Source of the DNA: Azospirillum sp. B510
Lineage (GTDB): Bacteria; Pseudomonadota; Alphaproteobacteria; Azospirillales; Azospirillaceae
Assembly: GCF_000010725.1 (NCBI RefSeq)
Contig: NC_013857.1
Location: 372,001 to 436,000 of the forward strand
Reading direction: 5' to 3'
Length of the DNA stretch: 64,000 bases
Made by a program: the position numbers and the translations under genes. The stretch's first letter is position 1, and the number at the start of each line of letters is the position of its first letter. Under the pieces are notes generated by a model. It did no database searches and was not told where the DNA came from. It saw only the letters and a program-made list of their open reading frames with translations. Of the stretch, positions 7,758-16,795 are shown piece by piece.

Positions 7758-8474
7758 ATGTCCGAAGCCTTGAAGACCAAGCGCATGCTCGTGATCGGCG
7801 GCAGTTCCGGCATCGGTCTGGCGACCGCGATGGCCGCCGCCGGGGCCGGCGCCTCCGTCACCATCGCGTCACGGTCACGGGACAAGCTGGATGCGGCGCT
7901 GGGCCGGATCGGCGGTGATGCCCGTGCCATCCCGCTCGACACCCGCGACCCGGATATGGTCGAACGCGTCTTCGCCGAAGAGCCGGCCTGGGACCATGTC
8001 GTCATCTCGGCGGCGCAGACGCCGGGCGGCCCGGTCCGGGGCCTGTCCATCGCCGACGCCCGGATCGCGATGGAAAGCAAGTTCTGGGGCGCCTATCACG
8101 TCGCCCGCTCCGCCAAGATCAACCAGACGGGTTCGCTGACCCTCGTGTCGGGCTTCCTCAGCGTCCGGCCCTCCGCCACCTCGGTGCTGCAAGGGGCGAT
8201 CAACGCGGCGCTGGAGGCGCTGGCGCGCGGCCTGGCCCTCGAACTCGCTCCCATCCGGGTCAACGCGGTGTCGCCCGGCCTGATCGAGACACCGCTCTGG
8301 TCCGGCCTTCCCGAGGACAAGCGCGAGGCCATGTTCGCCGGAGCGGCCCAACGCCTGCCCGCCCGCCGGGTCGGCCAGCCCGAGGATATCGCCAACGCCG
8401 TGCTGTTCCTGGCCACCACGCCCTTCGCGACCGGATCGACCGTCCGCGTGGATGGCGGCGGCGCCATCGCGTGA
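7758..8474 (+). CDS. Atypical SDR family oxidoreductase lacking the Tyr-Lys pair
   Basis: A 238-residue SDR. The Rossmann motif GGSSGIGLATA is at residues ~14-24 and the C-terminal cofactor/substrate region IRVNAVSPGLIETPLW is normal, as is the end GSTVRVDGGGA. Where classical SDRs have YxxxK this protein reads RPSATSVLQGAINAALEAL, so the catalytic Tyr and Lys are replaced. A known subgroup of bacterial SDRs with the same SxxxLQGAINAALEALARGLALELAP signature shares this. The start at 7758 has AAAGGAAA upstream. It is divergent from the LysR regulator gene. It may bind NAD(P) without classical dehydrogenase chemistry; function unknown. Confidence 0.85.
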   Translation: MSEALKTKRMLVIGGSSGIGLATAMAAAGAGASVTIASRSRDKLDAALGRIGGDARAIPLDTRDPDMVERVFAEEPAWDHVVISAAQTPGGPVRGLSIADARIAMESKFWGAYHVARSAKINQTGSLTLVSGFLSVRPSATSVLQGAINAALEALARGLALELAPIRVNAVSPGLIETPLWSGLPEDKREAMFAGAAQRLPARRVGQPEDIANAVLFLATTPFATGSTVRVDGGGAIA

Positions 8475-8579
8475 GCCGGTCCGCGTCATCGCCAGCGACC
8501 TGCCGAGGATCGGGGATGATCAAAGCCGGCCCTTGAGCGGAACCCAGAGCCGAACGACGCCGCTTGGCCGGTCGGCGCG

Positions 8580-9950
8580 TCAGTCCTCCCCGGCCAACGC
8601 GCCGACCGGCACCGGCCGAACCGGCGCCTGCGCCCGCAGACGCCCGGCCGCACCGGCGTCCGCCAGCCCGCCGGCGGCGGCGGCGAGGTCGGCCGCCGCA
8701 AGCTGGCAATAGCGGCCCTGGCAACGCCCCATCCCGGCGCGCCCCAGCGACTTCACCCGATTGGCCTCCGCCCCGCCATAGACCGCCGTTTCGCGCACCG
8801 CCCCGGCGGTGATCCCCTCGCAGCGGCACAGGATGGTGTCGTCGGGCAGGGCCCGCACCTGCTGCGTAGGCCAGGGAAAGGCCCGCGCGATGCCGCGCGC
8901 GAAGCGCTCCAGCCGATCGAGCCGTTTCAGATCGGGCGCGCTGTCCGGCGCCGGCAACCCCAGATCGGACAGGCAGGCCGCGGCGGCGAGCCGTCCGGCG
9001 ACCTCCGCCCCATCGGCCCCCAGCAGGCGCAGGCCGTCGCCGGCCAGATAGACGCCGTTTCCGGCCCGGCCCATGCGGTCGGCGCAGGGCAACCACTGCG
9101 CCCAGGTCGGGTCATAGGCGAAGCGGCAGCCGGCGAGATCGGCAAGCTGGGTTTCCGCCCGCAGATGCCAGCCCAGCCCGACCACATCGCACGGGGTCCG
9201 CCGCGCCCGTCCACCGGCATCCGTCCAGCGGAGCGCGGTCACCCCGGTGTCCGACGCCTCGATCCTCTCCAGCTTGACCCCGGCATGGTAGAGCCGCCCC
9301 AGCCGCGCCCGCATCGCCAGCCCTTGCAGGGCGAAGCCCGGCCGGACGGCGAGGTCGGGGAAGGCGGCGATCTGCCCACCAAGTCCGGCGGTGTCGAGAA
9401 CCGCCGCGACCCCCGCTCCCGCCTTGAGCAGTTGGGTCGCCAGCAAGGTCAGCAGCGGTCCCGATCCGGCAAGCGCGATCCGCCGTCCCATCGCGCCCCC
9501 CTGGGCCTTGAGCGCGATCTGCATCGCGCCCAGGCCGTAGACGCCGGGTGCCTGCCAGCCCGGCACCGGGGCCAGACGGTCGGTCGCCCCGGTCGCCAGG
9601 ATCAGCCGGTCATAGGCGATCCGCCGGGACCCGGCATCGCCAAGCGCATGCAGCACGCCATCGGCCAGGGCGACGACCGAATGGCGCGGCAGATGGGTGA
9701 CGCGGCCTGCCGCGACCAGCCCGTCGAACAACCCGTGCAGCGCCACCGCCTTGCCCGCCTGCGACCCGTAGAGCAGCCCCGGCGGCCGGGTGAAGCCGTC
9801 GGGCGGGCGGCGGTAGATCTGCCCGCCGGCCCGCGCGCCCTCGTCGATCACCGTCGGGCGCCGCCCGGCCGCCACCAGCGTCTCCGCCGCGCGGATGCCG
9901 GCCGGACCGGCCCCGACGATCACGACGCGCGCCCCGCCAACCTCGGTCAT
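8580..9950 (-). CDS. FAD/NAD(P)-dependent oxidoreductase with C-terminal [2Fe-2S] domain (HcnB/OoxA-like subunit)
   Basis: A 456-residue flavoprotein. The N-terminal FAD motif VVIVGAGPAGIRAAETL lies at residues ~9-25 and a second Rossmann site (RIALAGSGPLLTLLATQLL) near residue 150. At the C-terminus CRCEGITAG and MGRCQGRYC supply the four cysteines of a BFD-like [2Fe-2S] domain. This architecture is that of the large FAD subunit in three-part dehydrogenases: hydrogen cyanide synthase HcnB, octopine/nopaline oxidase OoxA/NoxA and D-hydroxyproline dehydrogenase. Its start overlaps the stop of the [2Fe-2S] subunit gene (ATGA at 9947-9950). It is the last gene of the minus-strand hyu operon. The electron donor is presumably an amino-acid-like compound released by the upstream amidohydrolase, which is an inference. 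Confidence 0.88.
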   Translation of the reverse strand: MTEVGGARVVIVGAGPAGIRAAETLVAAGRRPTVIDEGARAGGQIYRRPPDGFTRPPGLLYGSQAGKAVALHGLFDGLVAAGRVTHLPRHSVVALADGVLHALGDAGSRRIAYDRLILATGATDRLAPVPGWQAPGVYGLGAMQIALKAQGGAMGRRIALAGSGPLLTLLATQLLKAGAGVAAVLDTAGLGGQIAAFPDLAVRPGFALQGLAMRARLGRLYHAGVKLERIEASDTGVTALRWTDAGGRARRTPCDVVGLGWHLRAETQLADLAGCRFAYDPTWAQWLPCADRMGRAGNGVYLAGDGLRLLGADGAEVAGRLAAAACLSDLGLPAPDSAPDLKRLDRLERFARGIARAFPWPTQQVRALPDDTILCRCEGITAGAVRETAVYGGAEANRVKSLGRAGMGRCQGRYCQLAAADLAAAAGGLADAGAAGRLRAQAPVRPVPVGALAGED

Positions 9951-10261
9951 GGCCAATCCTCCCGATCGCCGGTCAGCAGCCGCATGCCTTCGGCCACCGG
10001 GGTGGTGCAGGCGCGGATGCGGGCGCCCTGTTCCTGCCATACCCAGCAATCCTGACAGGCTCCCATCAGGCAGAAGCCGGCGCGCCGCTCCGGCCCGAAT
10101 TCCGCCTGACGCAGCGCCGGACCATTGGTCAGGATCGCCGTCAGCACCGTATCGCCCGACAGCGCCACACGCTCCACCCCATCCAGCAGGAAACGGACCG
10201 GGGGCCGTCCCGTCTCGGCCAGCCGGACCAGCCGGCCGCCGGCCGATGAGTCACCGCTCAT
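9947..10261 (-). CDS. (2Fe-2S)-binding subunit, HcnA/OoxA-small type
   Basis: A 104-residue ferredoxin-like protein. The motif FCLMGACQDCWVW gives the closely spaced Cys set, with a further Cys in IRACTTPV, matching the small Fer2_4 subunits of HcnABC- and opine-oxidase-type complexes. It should pass electrons between the flavin subunits in the cytosol or at the inner membrane face. Start and stop overlap both neighbours by ATGA (10258-10261 and 9947-9950), so translation is coupled. The start at 10261 was preferred over a longer in-frame start because of this overlap. Confidence 0.88.
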   Translation of the reverse strand: MSGDSSAGGRLVRLAETGRPPVRFLLDGVERVALSGDTVLTAILTNGPALRQAEFGPERRAGFCLMGACQDCWVWQEQGARIRACTTPVAEGMRLLTGDREDWP

Positions 10262-12276
10262 TCCGCCGCCTCCCGAACAGCGGCCGGCGGGCGTGGCATC
10301 TCGGGGAAGCGGGCATGGACCTCGGCCAGCGCCGCCTTCACCCCCTCGGCCCCGGCGCGGCCGGCCATGCGGCTGAAGATCTCCGTCTTGGCGAAGAAGC
10401 GCCAATGGATCGGCAGGCCGGCGAGGATCCGCGTCAACGCCTCATAGGCGTCCGGCGTCCATTGCCGCTCATAGCCCTCGCGCTCGGGACCGTAATGGAA
10501 ATGTCCGGTTGGTGCCGGCCGGGTGGCGCGGAGCCGGTCCGTCGCCGCCATGTCCAGCGCGCCGTCGCGGATGACGACGCCATACTCCCGCTCCGCCGCC
10601 TCGGCGGAGACATAGCCGCGCGCCACGTCCTGGGCCACGCGCCACGCCTCGCGCGTAAACGGATCGCCCCGTCCGCCGCCGCCGGCCGAACGGATGTCCA
10701 GCACGTCACCCGGTTGCAGCACCGCGGTGTCGATGTTGCCCAGCCGCTTTTCGCCCGGCGTGCCGGGATTGACCACCATGTCGGACAGCCCCGCCGCCCG
10801 GCCGCCCAGCACGCCCCAGGGGCGGAAGAAGCCGCGGTCGCGGTTGCGCGCCGTGATGCGGGTGTCGGGGGCGAAGACGCGGAAGGCCATGTGGGTGGCG
10901 AGCCCGCCGCGCCAGCGCCCGGCCCCGCCGCTGTCCCGCGCCAGACCATAGCGGACGAACTCCACCGGGGTTTCCATCTCGGTGATCTCGATCGGCGTGT
11001 TCCGGAGGTAGGCGGCGTCGGCTCCCGATCCGTTGGTGCCGTCGCGGTGGGGCATGCCGCCACCGCCGCCGACCACCGGGTTGACGGCGGCGATGATCCG
11101 GCCGCCCGTCCGTTCGTCGGTGGTCATCACGTTGACGATGCAGTTGTTGCCGGCCGGGGCCGCCGGAAGCCGCTCCGGCACCGCCTGGGAAAAGGCGCCG
11201 AAGATCACCGAACGCAACCGCGCGCAGGTCAGCGACCGCATCCCCACCGCCGCCGGAAACACCGGATTCAGCACGGTCCCCTCGGGCGTGATACAGGTGA
11301 AGGGCCGGGTCAGGCCGGTGTTGAGCAGGATCTTCGGGTTGAGGGTGTAGAGGACGTAATAGACCCCGACCAGAAGGATGGTATGGCGGGGATCGCCGCC
11401 CGACGGCACGTTGAGCGAGGAGGCGAGTTGTGGGTCCGACCCGGTGAAGTCGAGGATCGCCTCGTCGCCCCGGATCGTCAGGGTCAGCTTCAGGCGGCAG
11501 GGGTTGGCGGTGACCGAATCCTCGTCGGCGTAGTCGGCGAACTCCCAGCGCCCGTCGGGCATCGCCCGCAGGATGTCGCGCGCCTGCGCCTCGGCATGGT
11601 CGAGCAGCGCCTCGACGCCGTCAAGGAAGGTGGTCTTGCCGAACTTCCCGACCATGGCGAGGATCTTGCGCTCGCCGGTGTTCAGCGCGCCGACCAGCGC
11701 CTTGATGTCGCCGATGTTCAGGTCGGGCTTGCGGACGTTGGCGGTCATGATCCGCAGGATCTGCTCGTCGAACACCCCCTCGCGGACCAGCTTCATCGGC
11801 GGGAAGCGGATGCCCTCCTGATGGATTTCGGTCAGCGCCCGCGACAGCGAGGCCGGGACCGCCCCCCCCATGTCGGTGTTGTGGATGTGCCCGCCGGTCC
11901 AGGCGATGATCTCGCCTTCGAAGAAGACCGGCTTCCACAGATGGGTGTCGGGGGCGTGGGTGGCGACGAAGCCGGAATAGGGATCGTTGGTGAAGGCGAC
12001 GTCGCCGGGCCGGTAATCCTCGATCATGGCGATGGCCCGGCCATAGGTCAGGCCTGGATACCAGGTCGCCCCCAGCTCCATCGGCACGCCGAAGGTCTCG
12101 CCCCGGCGGTTCAGCAGCATGACGGTGAAATCCTCCGTCTCCTTGACGAAGGCGGAATGGGCGGTGCGCTGAAGCGTGTGGGCCATGTTCTCGGCCGCCG
12201 AGCGCGCGTGGTTCGCCAGGACCTGAAGCTTCATACGGTCGAACTTCATCCGGTCGAACACTGGGCTATCGGACAT
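10258..12276 (-). CDS. hyuB: Hydantoinase B/oxoprolinase family subunit
   Basis: A 672-residue HyuB-type protein. Family signatures include KLQVLANHARSAAENMAHTL, the region AIMIEDYRPGDVAFTNDPY with TWTGGHIHNTDMGG-like residues (WTGGHIHNTDMGGAVP), and GGGGMPHRDGTNGSGADAAYL. Together with HyuA it forms ATP-dependent amidohydrolases (N-methylhydantoinase, 5-oxoprolinase, caprolactamase) or the related carboxylases. The ATG at 12276 has GGAG 8 bases upstream; an in-frame GTG at 12285 overlapping the hyuA stop is an alternative. The N-terminus contains a small internal duplication (FDRMKFDRMK). It belongs to the minus-strand four-gene operon 14360-8580. Substrate unknown. Confidence 0.9.
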   Translation of the reverse strand: MSDSPVFDRMKFDRMKLQVLANHARSAAENMAHTLQRTAHSAFVKETEDFTVMLLNRRGETFGVPMELGATWYPGLTYGRAIAMIEDYRPGDVAFTNDPYSGFVATHAPDTHLWKPVFFEGEIIAWTGGHIHNTDMGGAVPASLSRALTEIHQEGIRFPPMKLVREGVFDEQILRIMTANVRKPDLNIGDIKALVGALNTGERKILAMVGKFGKTTFLDGVEALLDHAEAQARDILRAMPDGRWEFADYADEDSVTANPCRLKLTLTIRGDEAILDFTGSDPQLASSLNVPSGGDPRHTILLVGVYYVLYTLNPKILLNTGLTRPFTCITPEGTVLNPVFPAAVGMRSLTCARLRSVIFGAFSQAVPERLPAAPAGNNCIVNVMTTDERTGGRIIAAVNPVVGGGGGMPHRDGTNGSGADAAYLRNTPIEITEMETPVEFVRYGLARDSGGAGRWRGGLATHMAFRVFAPDTRITARNRDRGFFRPWGVLGGRAAGLSDMVVNPGTPGEKRLGNIDTAVLQPGDVLDIRSAGGGGRGDPFTREAWRVAQDVARGYVSAEAAEREYGVVIRDGALDMAATDRLRATRPAPTGHFHYGPEREGYERQWTPDAYEALTRILAGLPIHWRFFAKTEIFSRMAGRAGAEGVKAALAEVHARFPEMPRPPAAVREAAE

Positions 12277-12281
12277 GGCGA

Positions 12282-14360
12282 TCACTCCGCGAAGGTCAGG
12301 TGGAGGTTGAGGTGCGCATCGACACGCGCATCGGTTCCGGCCGGAATGGCGAAGGTGGTGTCCTCCTGGGCGACGATGGCCGGACCCTGAAAACGGTCGC
12401 CGGCGGCCAGGTCGGCGCGACGGTACAGCCCGACCTGGGTCACGGCGCCGCCGGTGAAGACCGGTACGCTCCGCTCCGCCAACGCGGCGCGCGGCATATC
12501 CTCCACCACGGGGAAACGCAGCACCGGGCCGGTGCCGATGGCCGACAGGCGCAGGTTGACGATCTCGATCCGACCATCGGGGTCGTCGAAATGGTAAAGT
12601 CGCGCATGCGCCGCATGGAAGGCGGCGGCGATGGCGCCAGGATCGTCACCTTCCAGCCAGGAGGAGGCCAACGGCGTCTCGATCTCGTAGCTTTGCCCGG
12701 CATAGCGCATGTCGGCGACGATTCTCAGCTCGACCGCGCCGGCATGCCCCTGAGCGGCGAGCCAGTCCCGCCCTTCCCCACCCATCGCGGCGAACGCCTC
12801 GCGCAGAACCGGCATCAGTTCGGCGGACAGCTCGGCGAACAGGGTGCGGACGAAATCGCCGCGCAGGTCGGCGACCAGCCCGCCCAGCGCCGAGACGACA
12901 CCCGGCCAGCGCGGCGCCACCACGTGCGGCATCCCCAGCTCGCGCGCCAGGAACACGCCCAGCATCGGCCCGCCGCCGCCGAAGGGCATCAGCGCGAAGT
13001 CGCGGACATCGACGCCGGCCCGCGCCGCCATCTTCTCGACCTCGGCGAACATCTCCGAGACCGCGACGTCGAGAATGGCCTGGGCGGTGGCCTCCGGCGA
13101 ACGGCCCAGCCGCTCGGCCAGCCGCCCCACCGCGGCGCGCGCCAGCCCGACATCCATCCGCAACTGGCCATAGGCCATCTGGCTATGGCCGAGCCAGCCG
13201 CACACCACCATCGCGTCGGTCACCGTCGCCCGTTCGCCGCCACGGCCGTAGCAGGCCGGACCCGGCGTCGATCCGGCGGATTCGGGGCCGACGCGGAGCA
13301 CCCCCCGCCCATCGACGCTGGCGATCGACCCGCCGCCGATGCCGATGGAACTGACCGACACCGACGGGATGTGCAGCGGAAACTCGCCGATCATCTCGCC
13401 GACGCCGAACCGGGCCCGTCCGTCGATGATCAGGGCGAAATCGGCCGAGGTCCCGCCGATGTCGAGCGTCAGGATGCGCGGCTCCCCCGCCTGCCGGGCC
13501 AGCCACGCCGCCCCGTTCACACCCGACGCCGCACCCGACAGCAGCATGTGGACACAGGCCCGCTTGCCCTCCGCCGCGTTCATCACGCCGCCGTTGGACT
13601 TGGTCAGCAGCGGGCGGGCGGGCACGCCGCGCCCGGCCAGCCTCTCCTCCAGCGCCGACAGATAGCCGGAAATCCGCGGATGGACATAGGCGTTGAGGAT
13701 CGCGGTCGTCGTCCGCTCATACTCGCGGATCACCGGCCAGACCTCGGCGGAGGTGAAGACGAACAGCTCGGGCGCCAGCCGCGCCACCTCCTCCTTCACC
13801 GCGGTCTCGTGGGCGTCGTCGCGCCAGGAATGCAGGAAGGAAACCACCACGCCCAAAGCGCCCTTGGCCCTGAGAACGGCCACCGCCTCGGCGACGGCGG
13901 CCATGTCGGGGGCCTGCCGCTCCGCGCCGTCGGCCCGCAGGCGGGCGGGAATGCCGAAGACCATGTCGCGGGCGACCAGCTGGTCGGGACGCGAGCAGAA
14001 CAGCGAATAAGTGTCGGGCATGCGCAGCCGGGCGAGTTCGATCACATCCTCGAACCCGGCGTTGGTCAGCAGCGCCAGCGGCGCGCCCTTGCGCTGGATA
14101 ACCGTGTTCATGCCGACCGTGGTACCATGCACGAAACGGCTGACGGCGCGCGGGTCCAGCCCCTCGCGCTCGGCCAGCAGGGTCAGACCGGTCATCAGTT
14201 CGGCGCCGGGATCCTCCGGCGTGGTCAGCACCTTCAGCGACGCCACCCGGCCCGACCGGGTTTCCAGCGCGCAGAAATCGATGAAGGTTCCACCGATATC
14301 GACGCCGATCTTCCAATCGGCTCCTGGAACCGCCGCGCCGCGATCAATACCCCCGTCCAT
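12282..14360 (-). CDS. hyuA: Hydantoinase A/oxoprolinase family subunit
   Basis: A 692-residue HyuA-type protein of the ASKHA ATPase fold. The phosphate motif IGVDIGGTFIDFCALE lies at residues ~16-31, with VHGTTVGMNTVIQRKGAP, SAEVWPVIREYERTTTAILNAYVHP and LDIGGTSADFALI further along and GGGGPMLGVFLARELG near the middle. It binds ATP and, with the HyuB partner, hydrolyses cyclic amide or imide bonds. The start has GGGAGCGGAG directly upstream. It heads the operon hyuA-hyuB-[2Fe-2S]-FAD and is divergent from a DAO oxidase gene, with inverted repeats in the gap. 5-oxoproline is one possible substrate, but the linked redox subunits suggest a less common N-heterocycle. Confidence 0.9.
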   Translation of the reverse strand: MDGGIDRGAAVPGADWKIGVDIGGTFIDFCALETRSGRVASLKVLTTPEDPGAELMTGLTLLAEREGLDPRAVSRFVHGTTVGMNTVIQRKGAPLALLTNAGFEDVIELARLRMPDTYSLFCSRPDQLVARDMVFGIPARLRADGAERQAPDMAAVAEAVAVLRAKGALGVVVSFLHSWRDDAHETAVKEEVARLAPELFVFTSAEVWPVIREYERTTTAILNAYVHPRISGYLSALEERLAGRGVPARPLLTKSNGGVMNAAEGKRACVHMLLSGAASGVNGAAWLARQAGEPRILTLDIGGTSADFALIIDGRARFGVGEMIGEFPLHIPSVSVSSIGIGGGSIASVDGRGVLRVGPESAGSTPGPACYGRGGERATVTDAMVVCGWLGHSQMAYGQLRMDVGLARAAVGRLAERLGRSPEATAQAILDVAVSEMFAEVEKMAARAGVDVRDFALMPFGGGGPMLGVFLARELGMPHVVAPRWPGVVSALGGLVADLRGDFVRTLFAELSAELMPVLREAFAAMGGEGRDWLAAQGHAGAVELRIVADMRYAGQSYEIETPLASSWLEGDDPGAIAAAFHAAHARLYHFDDPDGRIEIVNLRLSAIGTGPVLRFPVVEDMPRAALAERSVPVFTGGAVTQVGLYRRADLAAGDRFQGPAIVAQEDTTFAIPAGTDARVDAHLNLHLTFAE

Positions 14361-14453
14361 CTCCGCTCCCTTCCGCAAATCGGCTTGCGTCTGATCCGGA
14401 CGGAAGGCTGACAGGCGGCGGGCCGGGGGTCTAAGACCCAATGGAAGCGAACA

Positions 14454-14498
14454 CATAAGCCGGACTTATGCATCCGCCCCATAGCCCGGCCTTATGGG
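14454..14498. promoter_or_regulatory. Paired inverted repeats in the divergent hyu/DAO promoter region
   Basis: CATAAG-N5-CTTATG (14454-14470) is a perfect inverted repeat with 6-bp arms. CCCATA (14478-14483) and TATGGG (14493-14498) form a second one with 9 bases between the arms. Both share a CATA half-site. They lie in the 240-base gap between the divergent hyuA and DAO genes, so one regulator could act on both transcripts. No regulator gene is adjacent, so it must be encoded elsewhere. Confidence 0.5.
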
Positions 14499-14600
14499 CT
14501 TCCGCGCAACCCGTCTTTGACCGGCCGGCACGGCATCGGCAGCCTTGGCGGCAGGGCGGAGCCGCATCCGCCCGGATGGGCCCGGATGTGGGAGAGGTCG

Positions 14601-15722
14601 ATGAGGATTATCGTGCTGGGCGGCGGGTTGATGGGATCGGCCGCCGCCTTCTTCCTGGCCCGGCGCGGCTTGGGCGTCACGCTGCTGGAGCGCAACCGCG
14701 TCGGTTCCGGCGCCACGGTCGCCTCCTTCGGCAACATCCGCCGCACCGGACGCTATCTGCCGCAACTGCCGCTCGCCCATCGCTCCCGCGCGCTGTGGGG
14801 CGAGGCGGAGCGGATGCTGGGCCGGGATGTGGAATTCCGCGCCGCCGGCCATCTGCGGCTGGTGTTCGACGAGGATGGTCTGACCGACATGCGCCGTTAC
14901 ATCGGCGACGCGCGGCCCTGGGGCTTGGAGCTCGACGAACTGACGCCGGCTGAGATCCGTCGCCGTTTCCCCGGTCTGGGACCGGGCGCCATCGCCGCCT
15001 CCTTCTCGCCCCAGGATGGCAGCGGCAACCCGCGCCTGATCGCGCCGGCCTTCGCCGACGCCGCCCGCCGGCTGGGCGCCGACATCATCGAGGAGTGCGG
15101 GGCGGTGGCGGTGGCGGCGACCGTCTTTGGATTCGAGGCCGTCACCCGACACGGCCGTTTCACGGCGGATTGCCTGCTGAACGCGGCCGGCGCCTGGGGC
15201 GCCCGCGTCGCCGCCGGCTTCGGGGAAACCGTTCCGATGACCGCATACGGTCCGCAGATGGGCGTCACCGAACCCCTGCCCCACCGGATTTCTCCGGTCG
15301 TCGGCATGTGGTCGCGGGCGGGCGGCGACGGCTATCTGCGTCAGGTGGAGCGTGGCAACATCGTCTTCGGCGGTGCGGCGGAACGGGTGCCGGTGGCGCT
15401 CGATCCCGGCCACGCCAAGGCCGACCCGGCGCGGCTGCCCGGACAGCTGCGGGCCCTGCTCCGCCTGCTGCCGGCGCTCGCCGACGTCACGGTGATCCGC
15501 ACCTGGTCTGGCTGCGAAGGCTATGTCGCCGACAAGCTGCCGGTGATGGGAGCGTCGGCGGCGGTGCCGGGCCTGTACCACGCCTTCGGCTTCAGCGGCC
15601 ACGGCTTCCAGCTCGGCCCCGGCGTCGGTGATGTGATGGCGGAACTGATCGCCACCGGCCGCACCGACACGCCGTTGCAGGATTTCCGCATCGACCGCTT
15701 CCCGGCCGCCGGCGGGGCCTGA
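14601..15722 (+). CDS. FAD-dependent oxidoreductase, DAO family (HcnC/SoxB-like subunit)
   Basis: A 373-residue D-amino-acid-oxidase-fold flavoprotein. It has the FAD motif IIVLGGGLMGSAAAFFLARRG at the N-terminus, the substrate-side region SFGNIRRTGRYLPQLPLAHR, and the C-terminal GLYHAFGFSGHGFQLGPGVG that closes over the flavin. This is the class of the beta subunit in HcnABC, opine oxidase and heteromeric D-hydroxyproline dehydrogenases. The other two parts of such a complex are encoded divergently on the minus strand (8580-10261), so the three may assemble. The start at 14601 has GGAGAGG upstream and gives the correct N-terminal beta strand. Confidence 0.87.
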   Translation: MRIIVLGGGLMGSAAAFFLARRGLGVTLLERNRVGSGATVASFGNIRRTGRYLPQLPLAHRSRALWGEAERMLGRDVEFRAAGHLRLVFDEDGLTDMRRYIGDARPWGLELDELTPAEIRRRFPGLGPGAIAASFSPQDGSGNPRLIAPAFADAARRLGADIIEECGAVAVAATVFGFEAVTRHGRFTADCLLNAAGAWGARVAAGFGETVPMTAYGPQMGVTEPLPHRISPVVGMWSRAGGDGYLRQVERGNIVFGGAAERVPVALDPGHAKADPARLPGQLRALLRLLPALADVTVIRTWSGCEGYVADKLPVMGASAAVPGLYHAFGFSGHGFQLGPGVGDVMAELIATGRTDTPLQDFRIDRFPAAGGA

Positions 15723-15757
15723 CCATGCGCGCCCCGCGCGCCCCCCCGCCCCAACCG

Positions 15758-16759
15758 TCAGCGCGTGGCCCGCAAAGCCTCCAACCGGCCGGTGAAGCGG
15801 TCGGCCAGCGGAACCACCAGGGCCGAGGCGGCGATCACGCAGGCTCCCGCCAGGCTGAGCGGGGAGGGCAGCAGCCCGAAGATCGCCGCGTCGAGGATCA
15901 GCGCCCACAGCATGGCGGTGTAGTCGAAGGGCGCCTGGGTGGAGACCGACGCGCGGGCCATCGCCTCGGTCATGGTGATGTGCGCCAGCCCGCCGGTCAT
16001 GCCGGCCCCGACGAGCCAGACCAGCGACAACCCGCCCGGCGTGACCCAACCGAACGGCGCGCTCGCCAGACCGCCGAGCGCGCACAGGAGGGCGAAGTAG
16101 AAGGCGATGGTTCCCGGCGCCTCGGTCGCGGTCAGCGCCTTGATCTCGACCCGCCCCGCCGCGGTCGCGACGGCCATGGCCAGCCCGGCCGCCACCCCGA
16201 TGATGGTGTCGTGATCCAGGGCCGGCCCTTCGAAGGCGGGGGCGAGCATCAGGACCACCCCGGCGAAGCCGGTCAGCGCGGCACCGATGGCCACGGCGCC
16301 CGGCCGCTCCCGCAGGAACAGCATGGCGGCCGGCACCGCGAGCAGCGGGGCCAGGAACCCCAGAGCGGTCGCCAGCGCCAACGGCAGATAGGCCAGTGAA
16401 ATGAAGGACAGCACCATCGCGGCACCGCCATACAGATTGCGCTTCAGATGCCCGACCGGCTGGCGAGTCCTCAAGGCGGACGGGAACTGCCGGCGCCACA
16501 TCAGATAGGCGATGATCGGCGGCAGCGCGAAGGCGCTGCGGTAGAAGACGATCTGGCCGACCGGCGCCTCGGCGGAGGCCAGCCGGACGAACAGCGACAT
16601 CACCACGAACAGCCCGGCGGAGATCACCCGAAGCATCACGCCGCTGCGGCTTCGGGACTGGACCGGAGTGGAGGAAACTCCGGAAGACGGCTTGGAAGAC
16701 ACTTTGCAAGACACCTTGCGCTGGGGGCCGGCGCAGGTTTCCGGCATCTGTCCCGGCAT
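15758..16759 (-). CDS. EamA/DMT family transporter
   Basis: A ~333-residue inner-membrane protein with ten predicted segments in two EamA repeats. The N-terminal ~40 residues are Ser/Lys-rich and hydrophilic before the first segment (VISAGLFVVMSLFVRLASAEAP). The motif GQIVFYRSAFALPP and the second repeat HITMTEAMARASVSTQAPFDYT are typical of RhaT/YdcZ-type metabolite exporters. ATG 16759 is 10 bases from AAGGA; an in-frame GTG lies at 16768. It is convergent with the DAO gene and may export or import a metabolite of the hyu pathway. Substrate unknown. Confidence 0.85.
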   Translation of the reverse strand: MPGQMPETCAGPQRKVSCKVSSKPSSGVSSTPVQSRSRSGVMLRVISAGLFVVMSLFVRLASAEAPVGQIVFYRSAFALPPIIAYLMWRRQFPSALRTRQPVGHLKRNLYGGAAMVLSFISLAYLPLALATALGFLAPLLAVPAAMLFLRERPGAVAIGAALTGFAGVVLMLAPAFEGPALDHDTIIGVAAGLAMAVATAAGRVEIKALTATEAPGTIAFYFALLCALGGLASAPFGWVTPGGLSLVWLVGAGMTGGLAHITMTEAMARASVSTQAPFDYTAMLWALILDAAIFGLLPSPLSLAGACVIAASALVVPLADRFTGRLEALRATR

Positions 16760-16795
16760 GATCGGCACATCCTTATCCGTGGGGCCGCTGGCGGC

